A stretch of 64,000 nucleotides of DNA, taken from assembly GCA_017745115.1 (NCBI GenBank), contig JAGIAA010000005.1, positions 55,889 to 119,888 on the forward strand. Reading direction: 5' to 3'. The stretch's first letter is position 1. Each line of letters opens with the position of its first letter. Under the pieces are notes generated by a model, which ran no database searches, was not told the DNA's origin, and was given only the letters and a program-made list of their open reading frames with translations. The position numbers and the translations under genes are program-made. This document shows, piece by piece, positions 8,903 through 17,577 of this stretch. The stretch is from Sphingobium sp. (GTDB lineage Bacteria; Pseudomonadota; Alphaproteobacteria; Sphingomonadales; Sphingomonadaceae).

Positions 8903-9150
8903 GAAACGCTTTCCGGCGAACTCAGCAAGCCAATCTCACCGGCATGCAACGGCGAGCAAATCGAAGGCGTGATCGACCGGCGAATCGACCTCGAGAGTGG
9001 CAGCCACGCGCTGGTCGAGCGATCGCGAGACTTCACGCTGGTGCCATGGCGCGACGTGCTCCACCGCAACATCGGCAAAGTCGCATCCGGCATCCTGCGC
9101 GCCGACGGAATCAACTGGCAGTTCGGCCGAGGTCGATTGGGGCCTGAATT
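8903..9150 (+). pseudogene. Second, divergent copy of the relaxase C-terminus (remnant)
   Basis: The frame from about 8903 reads GEQIEGVIDRRIDLESGSHA and then a stretch that parallels the end of the relaxase at 6385-6592 (GERIEGVIARRVDVESGSYA). It keeps the block RSRDFTLVPWRDVL and closes with WQFGRGRLGPEF. Most residues match but many differ (D for A, H for E, V for A), so it derives from a related relaxase and not from a recent duplication. No upstream relaxase sequence is present. The copies flank the nuclease gene and mark a recombination junction. Confidence 0.8.
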
Positions 9151-9534
9151 TCGTGAGTGGTCTCGCTCTAACCTGTTGAGATCGCGCCGAATTGAGGCGA
9201 CGCTCATTTATCAAGGCGGCCGATCTATTTCGAGTCGATGCCCATCAATCTCCGGATCGCGCTGGTATACCTCTCAGAATTTTTCTGGCATCTCCAGAAA
9301 CATGTTGGAGATCGCCGATTGTCCTGCTATTTGCCACCTACGTCGACGGAATGGTTCCGCCGATCGGGACTAGAGGTTCGAGAGGATGGGTCGAATAACA
9401 ACAGTGTGAGCGGGTATCTGACGGCCCGCCAGATACCCGCTCGGATGATTAAGACGGGTTGGATCAACCAATAACCGGAGCAGGTGCGTTAGCGGCGCGC
9501 CTGCTCCATTCCTCAATCATAGAGAGCTAAATAT
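9151..9534. other. Intergenic region with two strong hairpins before the DGQHR gene
   Basis: No gene is seen in these 384 bases. Two inverted repeats lie close together: perfect 13-bp arms at 9408-9420 and 9430-9442 (GAGCGGGTATCTG, loop 9 nt), and 8-bp arms GGAGCAGG at 9477-9484 with CCTGCTCC at 9500-9507. They sit 27-127 bases before the DGQHR start, where a 5' untranslated leader or operator would be. The first lacks a T-tract. Confidence 0.6.
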
Positions 9535-10800
9535 ATGGCACATTTGATCAAAGCGGTCAAAGGCTCGTTCTTTGACACCCCCTACTGGTCCGGCAAGATG
9601 AAGCTGGCCGCGATCAGCAACGTCATCAAGCCGCCCGCCGATCCCATGTGGGACGAGATCTTCGAGGGCAGCAGCGCACAGCGCGACCTCACCCGGTCGC
9701 GGGTGATGAACGATATGGTCCCCTATCTCCTGAAGCCGGACTATCATCCGTTCTTCTCGGCGTTGACGCTCATCCTGGTGCCGGTGGACGGCGAGCACCT
9801 GGTCGAGGGCGTCGACTACAAGTTTAAGACCGACGAACCCAATGGTGATGTCGGCGAACTGGTGATCGAGGATCAGGTTCTGCTGTTCCCGGCGGACGGA
9901 CAACACCGCCAGGCCGCGCTCGCGGAAGCCTTCCGGCAGCGTCGGTCGCTCGCCACCGAGGAGGTTCCCGTGATCCTGCTCCCGTTTGAGAGCGTAAAGC
10001 GGGTCCGCCAGCTCTTCTCGGACCTCAATCTGAACGCCAAGGTGGTCAGCAAGACGCTGGGGCTCACCTACGAGAGCCGCAACCCGGTTGTCGTGGTGGC
10101 CAAGCGCGTCATGCAGGACGTCGAATTGTTCGGCGACGGCAAGCGCGTCAACACGAAGAGCAATTCGCTCGCAGCAAAGTCGCCGGCGGTGATCTCGATG
10201 AACACGCTAGTCGAGGTGACCTCGGCGATTCTCGCGGCGCAGCTCGATACCAAGGTTAAGGACCTCAAGGCCCATGACGCGATGGTCGCGCTCGAGAACG
10301 CCGATCCCACGGACGACGCGGTCGCCGAGATCGCGCAGCCAGTGATTGAGGCCTGGGAGGTGATCATCGACGCCTTCCCGCGCTGGCAGGACGTGATCGA
10401 CGGCGCGATCACGCCGGGACAGCTGCGCGACGGCATCAAGGCGGACGACGGCGAGACGATCATCGAAGACGGCTATGTCGCCGCGTTCGGCATCGGCTGG
10501 CAGGCGCTCGGCTTGGTCGCAGCCGCGGTGATCCGCATCGAGGGCGAGGACTGGAGCGAGCAGCTCGAGCGCGCGATCGGCTCGGCCGACTGGCAGAAGG
10601 GGCCGCAGTGGAACGGAACCGCGATGATCGGCGGCCGGGTCAACAACACCGGTCCCGGCATTCGCAACACGGCGGGCTATGTTCTCGACAAGGCCGGCTA
10701 TGGCGATACCAACGATGCCGAAGCCAAATCCCTGATCGAGGGAGCTCGGCAGGCGCTTGCGGCTGCGGCTGAAGCCGCGGCCCTCGAAGCGGCGGAATGA
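9535..10800 (+). CDS. DGQHR-domain (DndB-like) protein
   Basis: The 421-residue protein carries DGQHR at residues 121-125 within VLLFPADGQHRQAALAEAF, followed by the conserved FSDLNLNAKVVSKTLGL. This is the signature of the DGQHR family, which includes DndB (a DNA-binding regulator of phosphorothioation) and DpdB. It has a long C-terminal helical region and an Ala/Glu-rich tail. No dndC, dndD or dndE is nearby, so a phosphorothioation system is unlikely. It is convergent with the 7-deazaguanine operon, whose own two family members are much shorter. It may be a regulator or DNA-binding partner of that island. The Shine-Dalgarno is weak (GAGAGCTAA). Confidence 0.85.
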   Translation: MAHLIKAVKGSFFDTPYWSGKMKLAAISNVIKPPADPMWDEIFEGSSAQRDLTRSRVMNDMVPYLLKPDYHPFFSALTLILVPVDGEHLVEGVDYKFKTDEPNGDVGELVIEDQVLLFPADGQHRQAALAEAFRQRRSLATEEVPVILLPFESVKRVRQLFSDLNLNAKVVSKTLGLTYESRNPVVVVAKRVMQDVELFGDGKRVNTKSNSLAAKSPAVISMNTLVEVTSAILAAQLDTKVKDLKAHDAMVALENADPTDDAVAEIAQPVIEAWEVIIDAFPRWQDVIDGAITPGQLRDGIKADDGETIIEDGYVAAFGIGWQALGLVAAAVIRIEGEDWSEQLERAIGSADWQKGPQWNGTAMIGGRVNNTGPGIRNTAGYVLDKAGYGDTNDAEAKSLIEGARQALAAAAEAAALEAAE

Positions 10801-10818
10801 CCCCGGCTCCGACATCCT

Positions 10819-10856
10819 AAGGCGGCGCTCTCGACCCGAGGGCGCCGCCTTTCTTC
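10819..10856 (+). terminator. Intrinsic terminator after the DGQHR gene
   Basis: A 10-bp perfect stem (AAGGCGGCGC at 10819-10828, complement at 10842-10851) is followed by TTCTT. It lies 18 bases after the stop codon. Confidence 0.8.
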
Positions 10857-10944
10857 CCTCTCCGCTTGCTGGCGGCCCTCGTCTAAGTCGATCCGTCCGG
10901 CCCGCGTTCGGTCTGGCGCCTAGGGCGGCGCTTCCGGTGCCATC

Positions 10945-10993
10945 AACCGGAATTTTCCCCGCCTTCGGCTCCTCGCGCAGCAAAATTCCGGTT
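10945..10993. repeat. 12-bp inverted repeat upstream of the second DUF736 gene
   Basis: AACCGGAATTTT (10945-10956) and its exact complement (10982-10993) flank a 25-base loop, 91 bases before the DUF736 start. The AT core stands out in a GC-rich stretch. A comparable but different inverted repeat precedes DUF736 copy 1. Confidence 0.6.
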
Positions 10994-11083
10994 TCCCGCT
11001 GCGCGGTGATGGCTCCCGCGTCCGCCCTGTCCGGCGCCCCATCGCGGGGCCGGATGGACCGCCCCGCCAAGCGGAGACGGGTC

Positions 11084-11377
11084 ATGGCGATGATCGGGAA
11101 ATTCACGGCGGCGCGCGGCGGCTTCGAGGGCACTATCGAGACATTTCTTACCGTGCTGGAGGTCCGCATCGAGCCGGCCGACCCCGGACCCGAGGCGGCA
11201 CCGGACTTTCGCATCCATCGCGGGGCGGCCGAGATCGGCGCCGCCTGGGAACGTCAGACCAAGGCCAAGCGCCGGTATCTCGCAGTCGTAATCGACGATC
11301 CGTCGCTGGCTCGCCCTATCGAGTGCCGGCTCGTTCAGGCGGAAAGCCACTGGAAGCTGATGTGGTCGCGCAACTGA
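11084..11377 (+). CDS. DUF736 family protein (copy 2)
   Basis: This 97-residue protein starts MAMIGKFTAARGGFEGTIET and ends ESHWKLMWSRN, so it shares the family's N-terminal IG-F and C-terminal LxWSR patterns with copy 1 at 1950-2249. The middle differs (FRIHRGAAEIGAAWERQ against [14 protein letters not shown]). Its stop lies 6 bases from the end of the convergent HAD gene. Function is unknown. The presence of two diverged copies fits the idea that the island was assembled from more than one element. Confidence 0.88.
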   Translation: MAMIGKFTAARGGFEGTIETFLTVLEVRIEPADPGPEAAPDFRIHRGAAEIGAAWERQTKAKRRYLAVVIDDPSLARPIECRLVQAESHWKLMWSRN

Positions 11378-11383
11378 TCGGTC

Positions 11384-12187
11384 TCAGCCGGCCGCGCGAC
11401 GATCCAGCCTCTCCGCTGTACGGCCGTCAGCGGGGAGAATGATGCGCGCCGCCTCTGCGAAGGAGGATACGACATGATCGGGACGCACCATGTCGACGGC
11501 CGGCGTCCATCGGGGCTGGAAGCCGCCGGGGAAATAGATGGTTTCAAGCCCCGCAGCCTTCGCTGGCGCAATGTCTCGGTCGAGCTGGTCGCCGACCATG
11601 AAGGCCCCGGGCGTACCCGTGAGGCGCAGAATGCGGCGATACAGGTCCGGTCGCTTTATCCCTTCGACGATTCGAGTGAAATGCGCCCCGAGACCAAGCC
11701 GCTCCGCGGTGCGTTCGACCTTCGCGCGCGCGGCTTCGGTCACGATCAGCACGGTGCAGCCGGCCGCCTCGAGCGTGAGCAGGCCGGCCTCAACCCCGGG
11801 CCGTATGGCCGGAGGGCAGCCGAGATCGCCGAAATAGGCAGCCTCGATCGAGGCCATCACGTCCTCAGCGATCCGCGCCTTCCCCGAGCCAGTGAGGGCG
11901 AGACGCGCCGCGCGTGCGACATTTTCGCCGTGCAGCGCGTCGGCGAGCGCGGCAATGAGTAGCCGCGGTGGATAGCGAAGCCCCGCATGGTGACGCTCGG
12001 CAATCCCTTGATCGGCCGCGCGCACAAACGCGAGCCGGTCTGCTTCCTGGGATTGTAGGCTGGTCGCCACTTCGACGGCGGCGAGCAGGTTCAACTGCGC
12101 TGCGGCGAAGACGCCGTCGGTGTCCCATAGCGTGTTGTCGGCGTCGACAAACACGGTAGCGGGAGCTTCGCGGCGGGATTCCATCAC
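11384..12187 (-). CDS. HAD-superfamily hydrolase, last gene of the 7-deazaguanine operon
   Basis: The 267-residue protein has all HAD motifs: DADNT near the N-terminus (motif I, nucleophile DxD), LIVTEA (motif II), EGIKRPDLYRR (motif III Lys) and VGDQLDRDIAPAKAAG (motif IV). A cap domain of about 90 residues lies between motifs I and II, as in phosphoglycolate phosphatase or nucleotidase types. The start overlaps the upstream stop (GTGATG), so it is translated with the operon. HAD enzymes dephosphorylate small molecules or nucleotides. A role in nucleotide supply or in a phage-triggered response are both possible and neither is shown. No HAD gene belongs to the classic Dpd set as I know it. 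Confidence 0.85.
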   Translation of the reverse strand: MMESRREAPATVFVDADNTLWDTDGVFAAAQLNLLAAVEVATSLQSQEADRLAFVRAADQGIAERHHAGLRYPPRLLIAALADALHGENVARAARLALTGSGKARIAEDVMASIEAAYFGDLGCPPAIRPGVEAGLLTLEAAGCTVLIVTEAARAKVERTAERLGLGAHFTRIVEGIKRPDLYRRILRLTGTPGAFMVGDQLDRDIAPAKAAGLETIYFPGGFQPRWTPAVDMVRPDHVVSSFAEAARIILPADGRTAERLDRRAAG

Positions 12188-13476
12188 TTACTTCCCTGCA
12201 CTTGCACCCGAACGCGGGTTGAGGTCGGTTGCCCCGTGGGCCTGACGCCGCCCGGCCCGACGGTGCGGGCCGGCACTTGCATCAGGTCAACGTCGGCCGA
12301 AATCGGTTTTTCCGGCCACAGCAGCTTGACCTGGGCCGGTGAGGCGGGCTGCTTGGGTATATAGGCCTGAATGAACGTGATGAGAATCACGAACAGCAGG
12401 AGGCATCGCAGTGCCCAGGCGAGCAGGCTCTGGGCAGGGCCGAGATAGCGCAATTTGTCGGCGGTCTTGGCGGCGACGAGATAGGACTCCATCACGTAAT
12501 TTTTGAAATATTCCTCTTTGAGCTGCGGCCGGAGTACGGGACCGCTCGGCTTGACCTCGACGAACGATTTGGCCCAACCCTCGGGCGACACACCGATCAT
12601 CTCGCGAAAGAACAGAAAGGAGCGGGTCGGCCCGGCCTGGCGCTTGGCGGTCGCTTCCTTCGAATATTTGAACCGCGTGCGGGTCGCGTGAAACGTGACC
12701 AGCGCGCCGGCGACCGCGGCAAGCACGAACAGCACGAAGGTGAGATAGGCGCCGATCAGCGCGAACCACCAGCCGGTGTCCAGACGATCGACTAGCGTGA
12801 GCGGGTAGTTTGCGCTGAAGCTTGCGAACAGGGCGCCCGATAGGGCGCTAAGAAAGGTCGTGACGGTGAGCAGCCGAGTCGCCTTCTGGTCTTGATACTC
12901 GGTCTGCGCCTTCACTTCGCTGAGCGAGGCCTTGGCCAGGTCGATCGCATCGTCGAGCGACAGTTCGGGTACGGACATGTCCTGCAAAGCGGCCTTGGCA
13001 TCGGCCTGGATCTTGGCGATCTGCTCGTTGCTGAGTTCGTCTTGCGCGACGATCTGTTCGAGCACCGCCTTGGCGGCGTCGATCGAGGCGACATCGCCGG
13101 CGGTGATCGGGCCAGTCCAGCCTTCCATCGCCTCGGCCATGTCGGCAAGGATGTCGTCGGATTTGAGACTGGCAATGACGCGCTTGTCGGGCTCGGGTAC
13201 TTCCCAGGTGCCCGCCCAGCGACGCACAGCGGCGGGCAGCCACGGATGGCTGAAGAGACCGCGAGCCGCCGCCTTGATGTTCGCCGGGAAACGGTGATGC
13301 TTGGTGTTGAGGCGCGGATAGAAGTCGACGCTCGCGTTGAAGAGCGATTGCAACACCGCGCGCGGCCACCACAGCCCCGCCCTTGTCTTGAGCTTCACGC
13401 TGTCCTGTCGTGTTTGCTCCACATCCGGACTTGGCGTCGCCGCCGCGTCAGCTACGGGCGGCACGGCCTCGTTCAT
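12184..13476 (-). CDS. Three-TM membrane protein of the 7-deazaguanine operon
   Basis: The 430-residue protein has a long soluble helical N-terminus (residues 1-200), two closely spaced membrane helices (about 201-222 and 236-262), a soluble loop and a third helix (about 350-373, [18 protein letters not shown]). A Pro-rich tail follows. The two central helices preceded by [15 protein letters not shown] resemble the paired-helix layout of SLATT/Pycsar-type membrane effectors, but I cannot assign the family. Its start overlaps the queC stop by four bases. In an operon otherwise made of DNA-modification genes, a membrane protein could act as an effector or as an anchor. This is inference. Confidence 0.75.
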   Translation of the reverse strand: MNEAVPPVADAAATPSPDVEQTRQDSVKLKTRAGLWWPRAVLQSLFNASVDFYPRLNTKHHRFPANIKAAARGLFSHPWLPAAVRRWAGTWEVPEPDKRVIASLKSDDILADMAEAMEGWTGPITAGDVASIDAAKAVLEQIVAQDELSNEQIAKIQADAKAALQDMSVPELSLDDAIDLAKASLSEVKAQTEYQDQKATRLLTVTTFLSALSGALFASFSANYPLTLVDRLDTGWWFALIGAYLTFVLFVLAAVAGALVTFHATRTRFKYSKEATAKRQAGPTRSFLFFREMIGVSPEGWAKSFVEVKPSGPVLRPQLKEEYFKNYVMESYLVAAKTADKLRYLGPAQSLLAWALRCLLLFVILITFIQAYIPKQPASPAQVKLLWPEKPISADVDLMQVPARTVGPGGVRPTGQPTSTRVRVQVQGSK

Positions 13477-14180
13477 GCGGGGTCCCCCTGGCGATAGGCG
13501 TGAAACCCGCGGGCGCGAATCTCGCAGGCAGGACAAGTGCCGCAACCATAGCCCCAATCGTGCCGAGCGTCGCGCTCGCCGCGGTAACAGGTGTGGCTAT
13601 GTTCGACGATGAGATCGATCAGTGCATCGCCACCCAGTTGGCGGGCGAGCAACCAGGTCGCCGCCTTGTCCAACCACATGAGCGGCGTGTGGATCACGAA
13701 ATTCTGCGCCATGCCGAGATTGAGCGCCACTTGGAGGGCCTTGATCGCATCGTCGCGACAGTCGGGATAGCCCGAGAAATCCGTTTCGCACATCCCGCCA
13801 ACGATGTGCCGCAGCCCCCGCCGATAGGCGAGCGTCGCAGCGAAGGTGAGAAACAGGATGTTGCGCCCGGGCACGAAGGTATTGGGCAGCCCGTTCGCGT
13901 CCATCTCGATCGCGACGTCGCGGGTCAACGCCGTGTCGGAGACCTCACCCAAGCTCGCGAGCCCGAGGCTGTGATCGGCGCCCAGGCGCGGCGCCCACTC
14001 CCTTTTGATCGCCGGAATACGCTTCAGGATCTCTTTGCGGCAATCGAGCTCGACCACGTGACGTTGGCCATAGTCGAACGCCAGCGTCTCGACAGATGGG
14101 AAACGGTCCAGCGCCCAGGCCAAACAGGTCGCCGAATCCTGTCCCCCCGAAAGCAGAACCAGCGCACCGTCCCCGTTCAT
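13473..14180 (-). CDS. queC: 7-cyano-7-deazaguanine (preQ0) synthase QueC
   Basis: This 235-residue protein has the PP-loop LSGGQDS (residues 10-16) for ATP pyrophosphatase activity, FDYGQRH, the substrate region [19 protein letters not shown] and GYPDCRD. A C-terminal zinc site is formed by TCYRG and CGTCPAC. It is full length for QueC. The enzyme converts 7-carboxy-7-deazaguanine and ammonia to preQ0. It is embedded in a DNA-modification operon beside queD, queE and a DpdA homologue, so its product is probably for DNA and not only for tRNA queuosine. Start and stop both overlap neighbours by four bases. Confidence 0.96.
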   Translation of the reverse strand: MNGDGALVLLSGGQDSATCLAWALDRFPSVETLAFDYGQRHVVELDCRKEILKRIPAIKREWAPRLGADHSLGLASLGEVSDTALTRDVAIEMDANGLPNTFVPGRNILFLTFAATLAYRRGLRHIVGGMCETDFSGYPDCRDDAIKALQVALNLGMAQNFVIHTPLMWLDKAATWLLARQLGGDALIDLIVEHSHTCYRGERDARHDWGYGCGTCPACEIRARGFHAYRQGDPA

Positions 14181-14551
14181 GCCTCGACCTCCGGCCCATG
14201 ATAGATGCAGGTCTCGCCGCTGCTGTCGCGATACACCGCCACGCGCGCGAGATTGTCCACCGTCGGCGCGAGCTTGCGCCAGATCCAGACACATAGATTT
14301 TCCATCGTCGCCGGGCCGAGATCGTTCATCTCGTCCAGAAAACGATGATCGAGCGCTTCGTGCGCTTCCTGCATCGCGGCATCGAGCACGCCGAGATCGA
14401 CGATCATGCCGGTCGCCGGGTCGGGCCGGCCGCGCACGGTGACCTCGGCGCGATAGGAATGGCCGTGGATGCGCCGGCTCGATTCGGTCTGGATCGCGCG
14501 GTTGAGCGTATGCGCGGCGTCGAACCGGAACTGCTTGGAGAGCTCGAACAT
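14177..14551 (-). CDS. queD: 6-carboxytetrahydropterin synthase-like QueD
   Basis: This 124-residue protein of the PTPS/QueD family has zinc ligands His14 (FDAAHTL), His29 and His31 (IHGHSY), DHRFLD for the proton relay and PATMEN for pterin binding. QueD makes 6-carboxytetrahydropterin, the first dedicated step to preQ0. The residue four before the HGH motif, normally the catalytic Cys of E. coli-type QueD (C-x3-HGH), is Ser25 here (SRRIHGH). It overlaps queE by one base (TGATG) and queC by four. The family call is secure, but the effect of the Ser is unknown. Confidence 0.93.
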   Translation of the reverse strand: MFELSKQFRFDAAHTLNRAIQTESSRRIHGHSYRAEVTVRGRPDPATGMIVDLGVLDAAMQEAHEALDHRFLDEMNDLGPATMENLCVWIWRKLAPTVDNLARVAVYRDSSGETCIYHGPEVEA

Positions 14552-15183
14552 CAGGGGATCCCGATCATCTTATGGTTCTGGAGACTGAGCCGCCAGGACG
14601 GGTTTGCAAGACAATAGGCGATGGCCGCCGCGGTATTGGACACGCGCTCCGGGCCATCCATCGGCTGAAGCCAGAAATGGCGGAAATCGAGGCTGACGAA
14701 GCGCTCGGGCGGTGCGTCTGCCTGCGGATAGACCAGCTTCAATTCGCTTCCCCGCTTCTGGACGAGCGGGGCGGTGGATTTGGGGCTGACGCAAATCCAG
14801 TCGATCCCATCCGGCGCGGGCAACGTGCCATTTGTCTCGACGGCGATTTCGAAACCCATCGTTTTGACGGCAGCGATCAATTCCTCGTCGAGCTGAAGCA
14901 GGGGTTCGCCGCCGGTAAACACAACGAGGCCGGGACGGGTGTCGGACGCCCAAGCCGCGGCGATGGCGCTGGCAAGAGAATCGGCCGTCGCGAACCTGCC
15001 GCCACCGTCTCCGTCCATGCCGACAAAGTCGGTATCGCAGAAGGTGCAGATCGCCTGCGCGCGATCGGCTTCGCGCCCGGACCAAAGGTTGCAACCTGCA
15101 AAGCGACAGAACACCGCCGCGCGCCCGGCCTGGCCGCCTTCGCCCTGCAGCGTCTTGAACAGCTCCTTGACCGCATAGGCCAT
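14551..15183 (-). CDS. queE: 7-carboxy-7-deazaguanine synthase QueE (radical SAM)
   Basis: The 210-residue protein contains [21 protein letters not shown] followed by the modified radical-SAM cluster motif CX14CX2C (Cys31, Cys46, Cys49), which is typical of QueE and differs from the usual CX3CX2C. It also has [12 protein letters not shown] and [21 protein letters not shown]. QueE contracts carboxytetrahydropterin to 7-carboxy-7-deazaguanine. It lies two bases after the stop of the DGQQR gene and directly before queD, so all three preQ0 enzymes are made from one transcript. The GTP cyclohydrolase step must come from elsewhere in the genome. Confidence 0.96.
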   Translation of the reverse strand: MAYAVKELFKTLQGEGGQAGRAAVFCRFAGCNLWSGREADRAQAICTFCDTDFVGMDGDGGGRFATADSLASAIAAAWASDTRPGLVVFTGGEPLLQLDEELIAAVKTMGFEIAVETNGTLPAPDGIDWICVSPKSTAPLVQKRGSELKLVYPQADAPPERFVSLDFRHFWLQPMDGPERVSNTAAAIAYCLANPSWRLSLQNHKMIGIP

Positions 15184-15185
15184 CG

Positions 15186-16292
15186 CTATCTCTCCATCGA
15201 CCGGAGCATTGGCGTCGGCTCGACGGCTTCGGCATGGCGCGCGCGAATGTCCGCCCGAACGATATCGATGAGATGCTGCGCCAGCAGCACGATATCGCGA
15301 TTGACGTTCTGGACCGCGCGCCAGTGGCGGCGATCGCCGCCGGCGAACTCCCATTCGCCCGATGTCCAGGCGGTCTTGCCGCGCAGGCACATCAGGCCGC
15401 GCTCGAAATCCTGCTGGGTGCGCGCCCCGTCCAGTTCGAACAGCACCTCCATGACATAGCCCAGCGCCATGATGCCGGCGCCGTGAACCAGGCGCGACGT
15501 CTTCGGCGTGTGCCCCTCCCAATCGGTGGCGAACACTGTCTTCACCGCCTGATAGAAATCCGAAATCAGGATCAGACAGGCATCCCGGCCGTCGGCGCGG
15601 CGGAGCAATGTCCGCATCGCCCCGTCATTGACGCTGTTCATCACCACGCGCTGGATCGCGGTGTCGCGCACAATCCCGGTCGGATTGGTGTGCTGGTGGA
15701 TCAAACCGCGCAGCGGCGACCAAGGATCGAAATTGAGCGCCGCGGTGATGTCGGCCGCGAACGAACGCTCGGCGAGCCGCTTCGGCAAGCCGTCCACCTT
15801 GGGCAGGAGCTCGTAAATCAGCGATTTGGGCAATGGCTTGGTGCTGTTGATCAGCACGAATTGCCGGCGCAGTTCGGCCTCGTCCTCGCAGGCGACGGCC
15901 GAGACGAACACCTGGAAATCGCGCTCGACCTGCATCAGCGCCGAAAGCCGCTGCTGGCCGTCGACCACCAGACCGGGTGGCCCAGCTTCGACATCGATCG
16001 CGACGGTGCAGCGGCCGTCCTCGGCTTCGTCCTCGATGGTCAGGTTCTTGGTAAAAGCGATCACGATCGGATTGGGCAGGATCGCATCGTCCGTCTCGAG
16101 ATAGTCCTTGATCTCGCGGATGTGCCCCGCGACCTGCGGCCGCTGGAAGCCGCTCAACACGCCCTGCGCATCGCGCGCCACCCGGTCGATGGTGGCGAAG
16201 CGCAGCACGTCAGACGCTCGCGCCGCAAAAGAGAGGACCGTGTGCCGCTCGCTCTGGCGTGCGCGGATCGCCGAGAAGCGAAGGGTCGACAT
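15186..16292 (-). CDS. DGQQR (DpdB/DndB-like) protein, copy 2
   Basis: The 368-residue protein shows GFQRP (residues 49-53) and GPPGLVVDGQQRLSALMQ with DGQQR at 111-115, then FVLINSTKPLPKSLIYELLP. This is the ParB-like DGQHR family to which DpdB belongs, with Gln in place of His. Three ATG codons stand in a row at 16298, 16295 and 16292. AAGGAA just upstream gives the best spacing to the third, which is used here. The start lies 83 bases inside the end of dpdA. DpdB works with DpdA in exchanging guanine for preQ0 in DNA in known systems. The duplicate next to dpdA may be a partner or a specificity subunit. Confidence 0.85.
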   Translation of the reverse strand: MSTLRFSAIRARQSERHTVLSFAARASDVLRFATIDRVARDAQGVLSGFQRPQVAGHIREIKDYLETDDAILPNPIVIAFTKNLTIEDEAEDGRCTVAIDVEAGPPGLVVDGQQRLSALMQVERDFQVFVSAVACEDEAELRRQFVLINSTKPLPKSLIYELLPKVDGLPKRLAERSFAADITAALNFDPWSPLRGLIHQHTNPTGIVRDTAIQRVVMNSVNDGAMRTLLRRADGRDACLILISDFYQAVKTVFATDWEGHTPKTSRLVHGAGIMALGYVMEVLFELDGARTQQDFERGLMCLRGKTAWTSGEWEFAGGDRRHWRAVQNVNRDIVLLAQHLIDIVRADIRARHAEAVEPTPMLRSMER

Positions 16293-17577
16293 CATCATTT
16301 CCTTTCAATTCGAGGCCGTCGACGAGGCCGTCGAAGACAGTCATGTTATGCATGCCGCGCCGCTTGTTGCGGTTGCTGGCCCGGAAGATCATCACCTCGA
16401 TCGAGAGCGTCCGGCACACGGAGCAGCCACACTTGGTCCAGGGGCGATCGGCGAGCGTGCGGTAGTAGCGCTCGCGTAATGTCTTGACGCTTTTCGACCC
16501 CGGCAACCGATCGAGCGGGGCGCCCAGCGTCGCCGGCGTCGCATAGGCGAGCACGGCGTCCATCGTCTCTTCGAGATCGGCTTCGTCGCGATCGTAGCGG
16601 CGAAGCGCACTGAGCGCCTGCTTCTCGAGCGCGACCAGATCCTCCTGGCGCAGCGCGCCCTGCTTCACCAGGCCCATCAGCTTGTTGTTCTCGAGCGCCT
16701 GCGGCACGCGGATGGCCGTATAGTAGCTGAGCGTGCCGTCGCCGTTTGGGAGATAGTAGTTTTTGTTCGCGTCCTTGAACGAGCGGATCATCGGCGAGGC
16801 CGTGTCGAAGCTGGTGATGTCGAAGCCGGCGAAGCTCGCGATCTCGTCGGCCCGCGCGAACCCCAGGACATGGAGCCGCGTCTTTGCTGGAATGGCCTCG
16901 CGGATCGCCGCAACACAGGCCCGCAGCTGCGGTGTCTTCAACGGCACAGTGCCGCCGACCGCCAGATAGTCATAGCCCATGGCGACAAGCCAGCGCGCCG
17001 CCTCGGCCATGCTTGGCGGCGACCAGCCCTGGACCACCCCCAGCGGCGTAAAGCGGCCGCGCATCGGCGTCGTCGCCGCGAGGAAGGTCTCGGCATTAGC
17101 CAACGTGATGTCGAAACGCTCGCGGGATTCGTCCGAGCCGCCGTCCATGCCGGCGACACTCTCGTCGTGCTCGAAAATGATGTGGTCGACCGAACAGCCG
17201 TGGGTGAAGCCGCCGTCCTCGTAGAAGGCGGCGGTGTCTTCCGACGAGTAAGGGGGCAGCTTATCCTTGTGATAGCTGAATGCGCCACAGTCCCCGAAGA
17301 TCGGGAGCTGGTTCAGACCGTCCCCCTTGAGCCGGAGGAACTCGCGCGCGCCGACGCGCCTCAATCGCATCGCTTGGGCTTCGCTATATTTGCCGGCGAC
17401 GGCATGACCGCCGACGATGCCGCGCGAGATAAGCATTCCCTTGTAGGGTGCATAGCCGAGCAGCTCGTGCGGATAGAGATCATCCCAATAGGGTTTGCGC
17501 CCGGGCGCGTTGCGATCGGTGAGGAAATCATAGCCCGGATCGACCACGTCGATGCTGTCGGCATAGACGAACCTCAT
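16210..17577 (-). CDS. dpdA: DpdA-type DNA-guanine transglycosylase (TGT fold)
   Basis: The 455-residue protein has TGT-superfamily hallmarks. Asp96 lies in FGDCGAFSY (counterpart of the first active-site Asp) and Asp258 in SFDTASPM (position of the nucleophile). YLAVGG and LHVLGF are the barrel strands that bind the base. The zinc site is C383, C385, C388 and H410 (CGCSVC...MHN). The sequence surrounding SFDTASP resembles DpdA proteins that insert preQ0 into DNA and not bacterial tRNA TGT (which has DCVxPTR). DGQQR genes flank it on both sides and queE/D/C follow. It starts four bases inside the previous stop (ATGA). The long 83-base overlap with the next gene is unusual. Confidence 0.9.
   Translation of the reverse strand: MRFVYADSIDVVDPGYDFLTDRNAPGRKPYWDDLYPHELLGYAPYKGMLISRGIVGGHAVAGKYSEAQAMRLRRVGAREFLRLKGDGLNQLPIFGDCGAFSYHKDKLPPYSSEDTAAFYEDGGFTHGCSVDHIIFEHDESVAGMDGGSDESRERFDITLANAETFLAATTPMRGRFTPLGVVQGWSPPSMAEAARWLVAMGYDYLAVGGTVPLKTPQLRACVAAIREAIPAKTRLHVLGFARADEIASFAGFDITSFDTASPMIRSFKDANKNYYLPNGDGTLSYYTAIRVPQALENNKLMGLVKQGALRQEDLVALEKQALSALRRYDRDEADLEETMDAVLAYATPATLGAPLDRLPGSKSVKTLRERYYRTLADRPWTKCGCSVCRTLSIEVMIFRASNRNKRRGMHNMTVFDGLVDGLELKGNDDVDPSLLGDPRTPERAAHGPLFCGASV

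Noticed and set aside
9535..10800. Dnd phosphorothioation system suggested by the DndB-like gene
   Set aside because: No dndC, dndD or dndE gene is present, and the neighbouring modification genes are of the 7-deazaguanine type.
13410..14201. Open frame opposite queC and the membrane protein
   Set aside because: Composition is arginine-rich and matches no family. The opposite strand reads well-conserved QueC.
13473..15183. Housekeeping queuosine biosynthesis for tRNA
   Set aside because: queF and a tRNA-type TGT are absent, and the genes are fused into an operon with a DpdA-type transglycosylase and DGQQR proteins on a mobile island.
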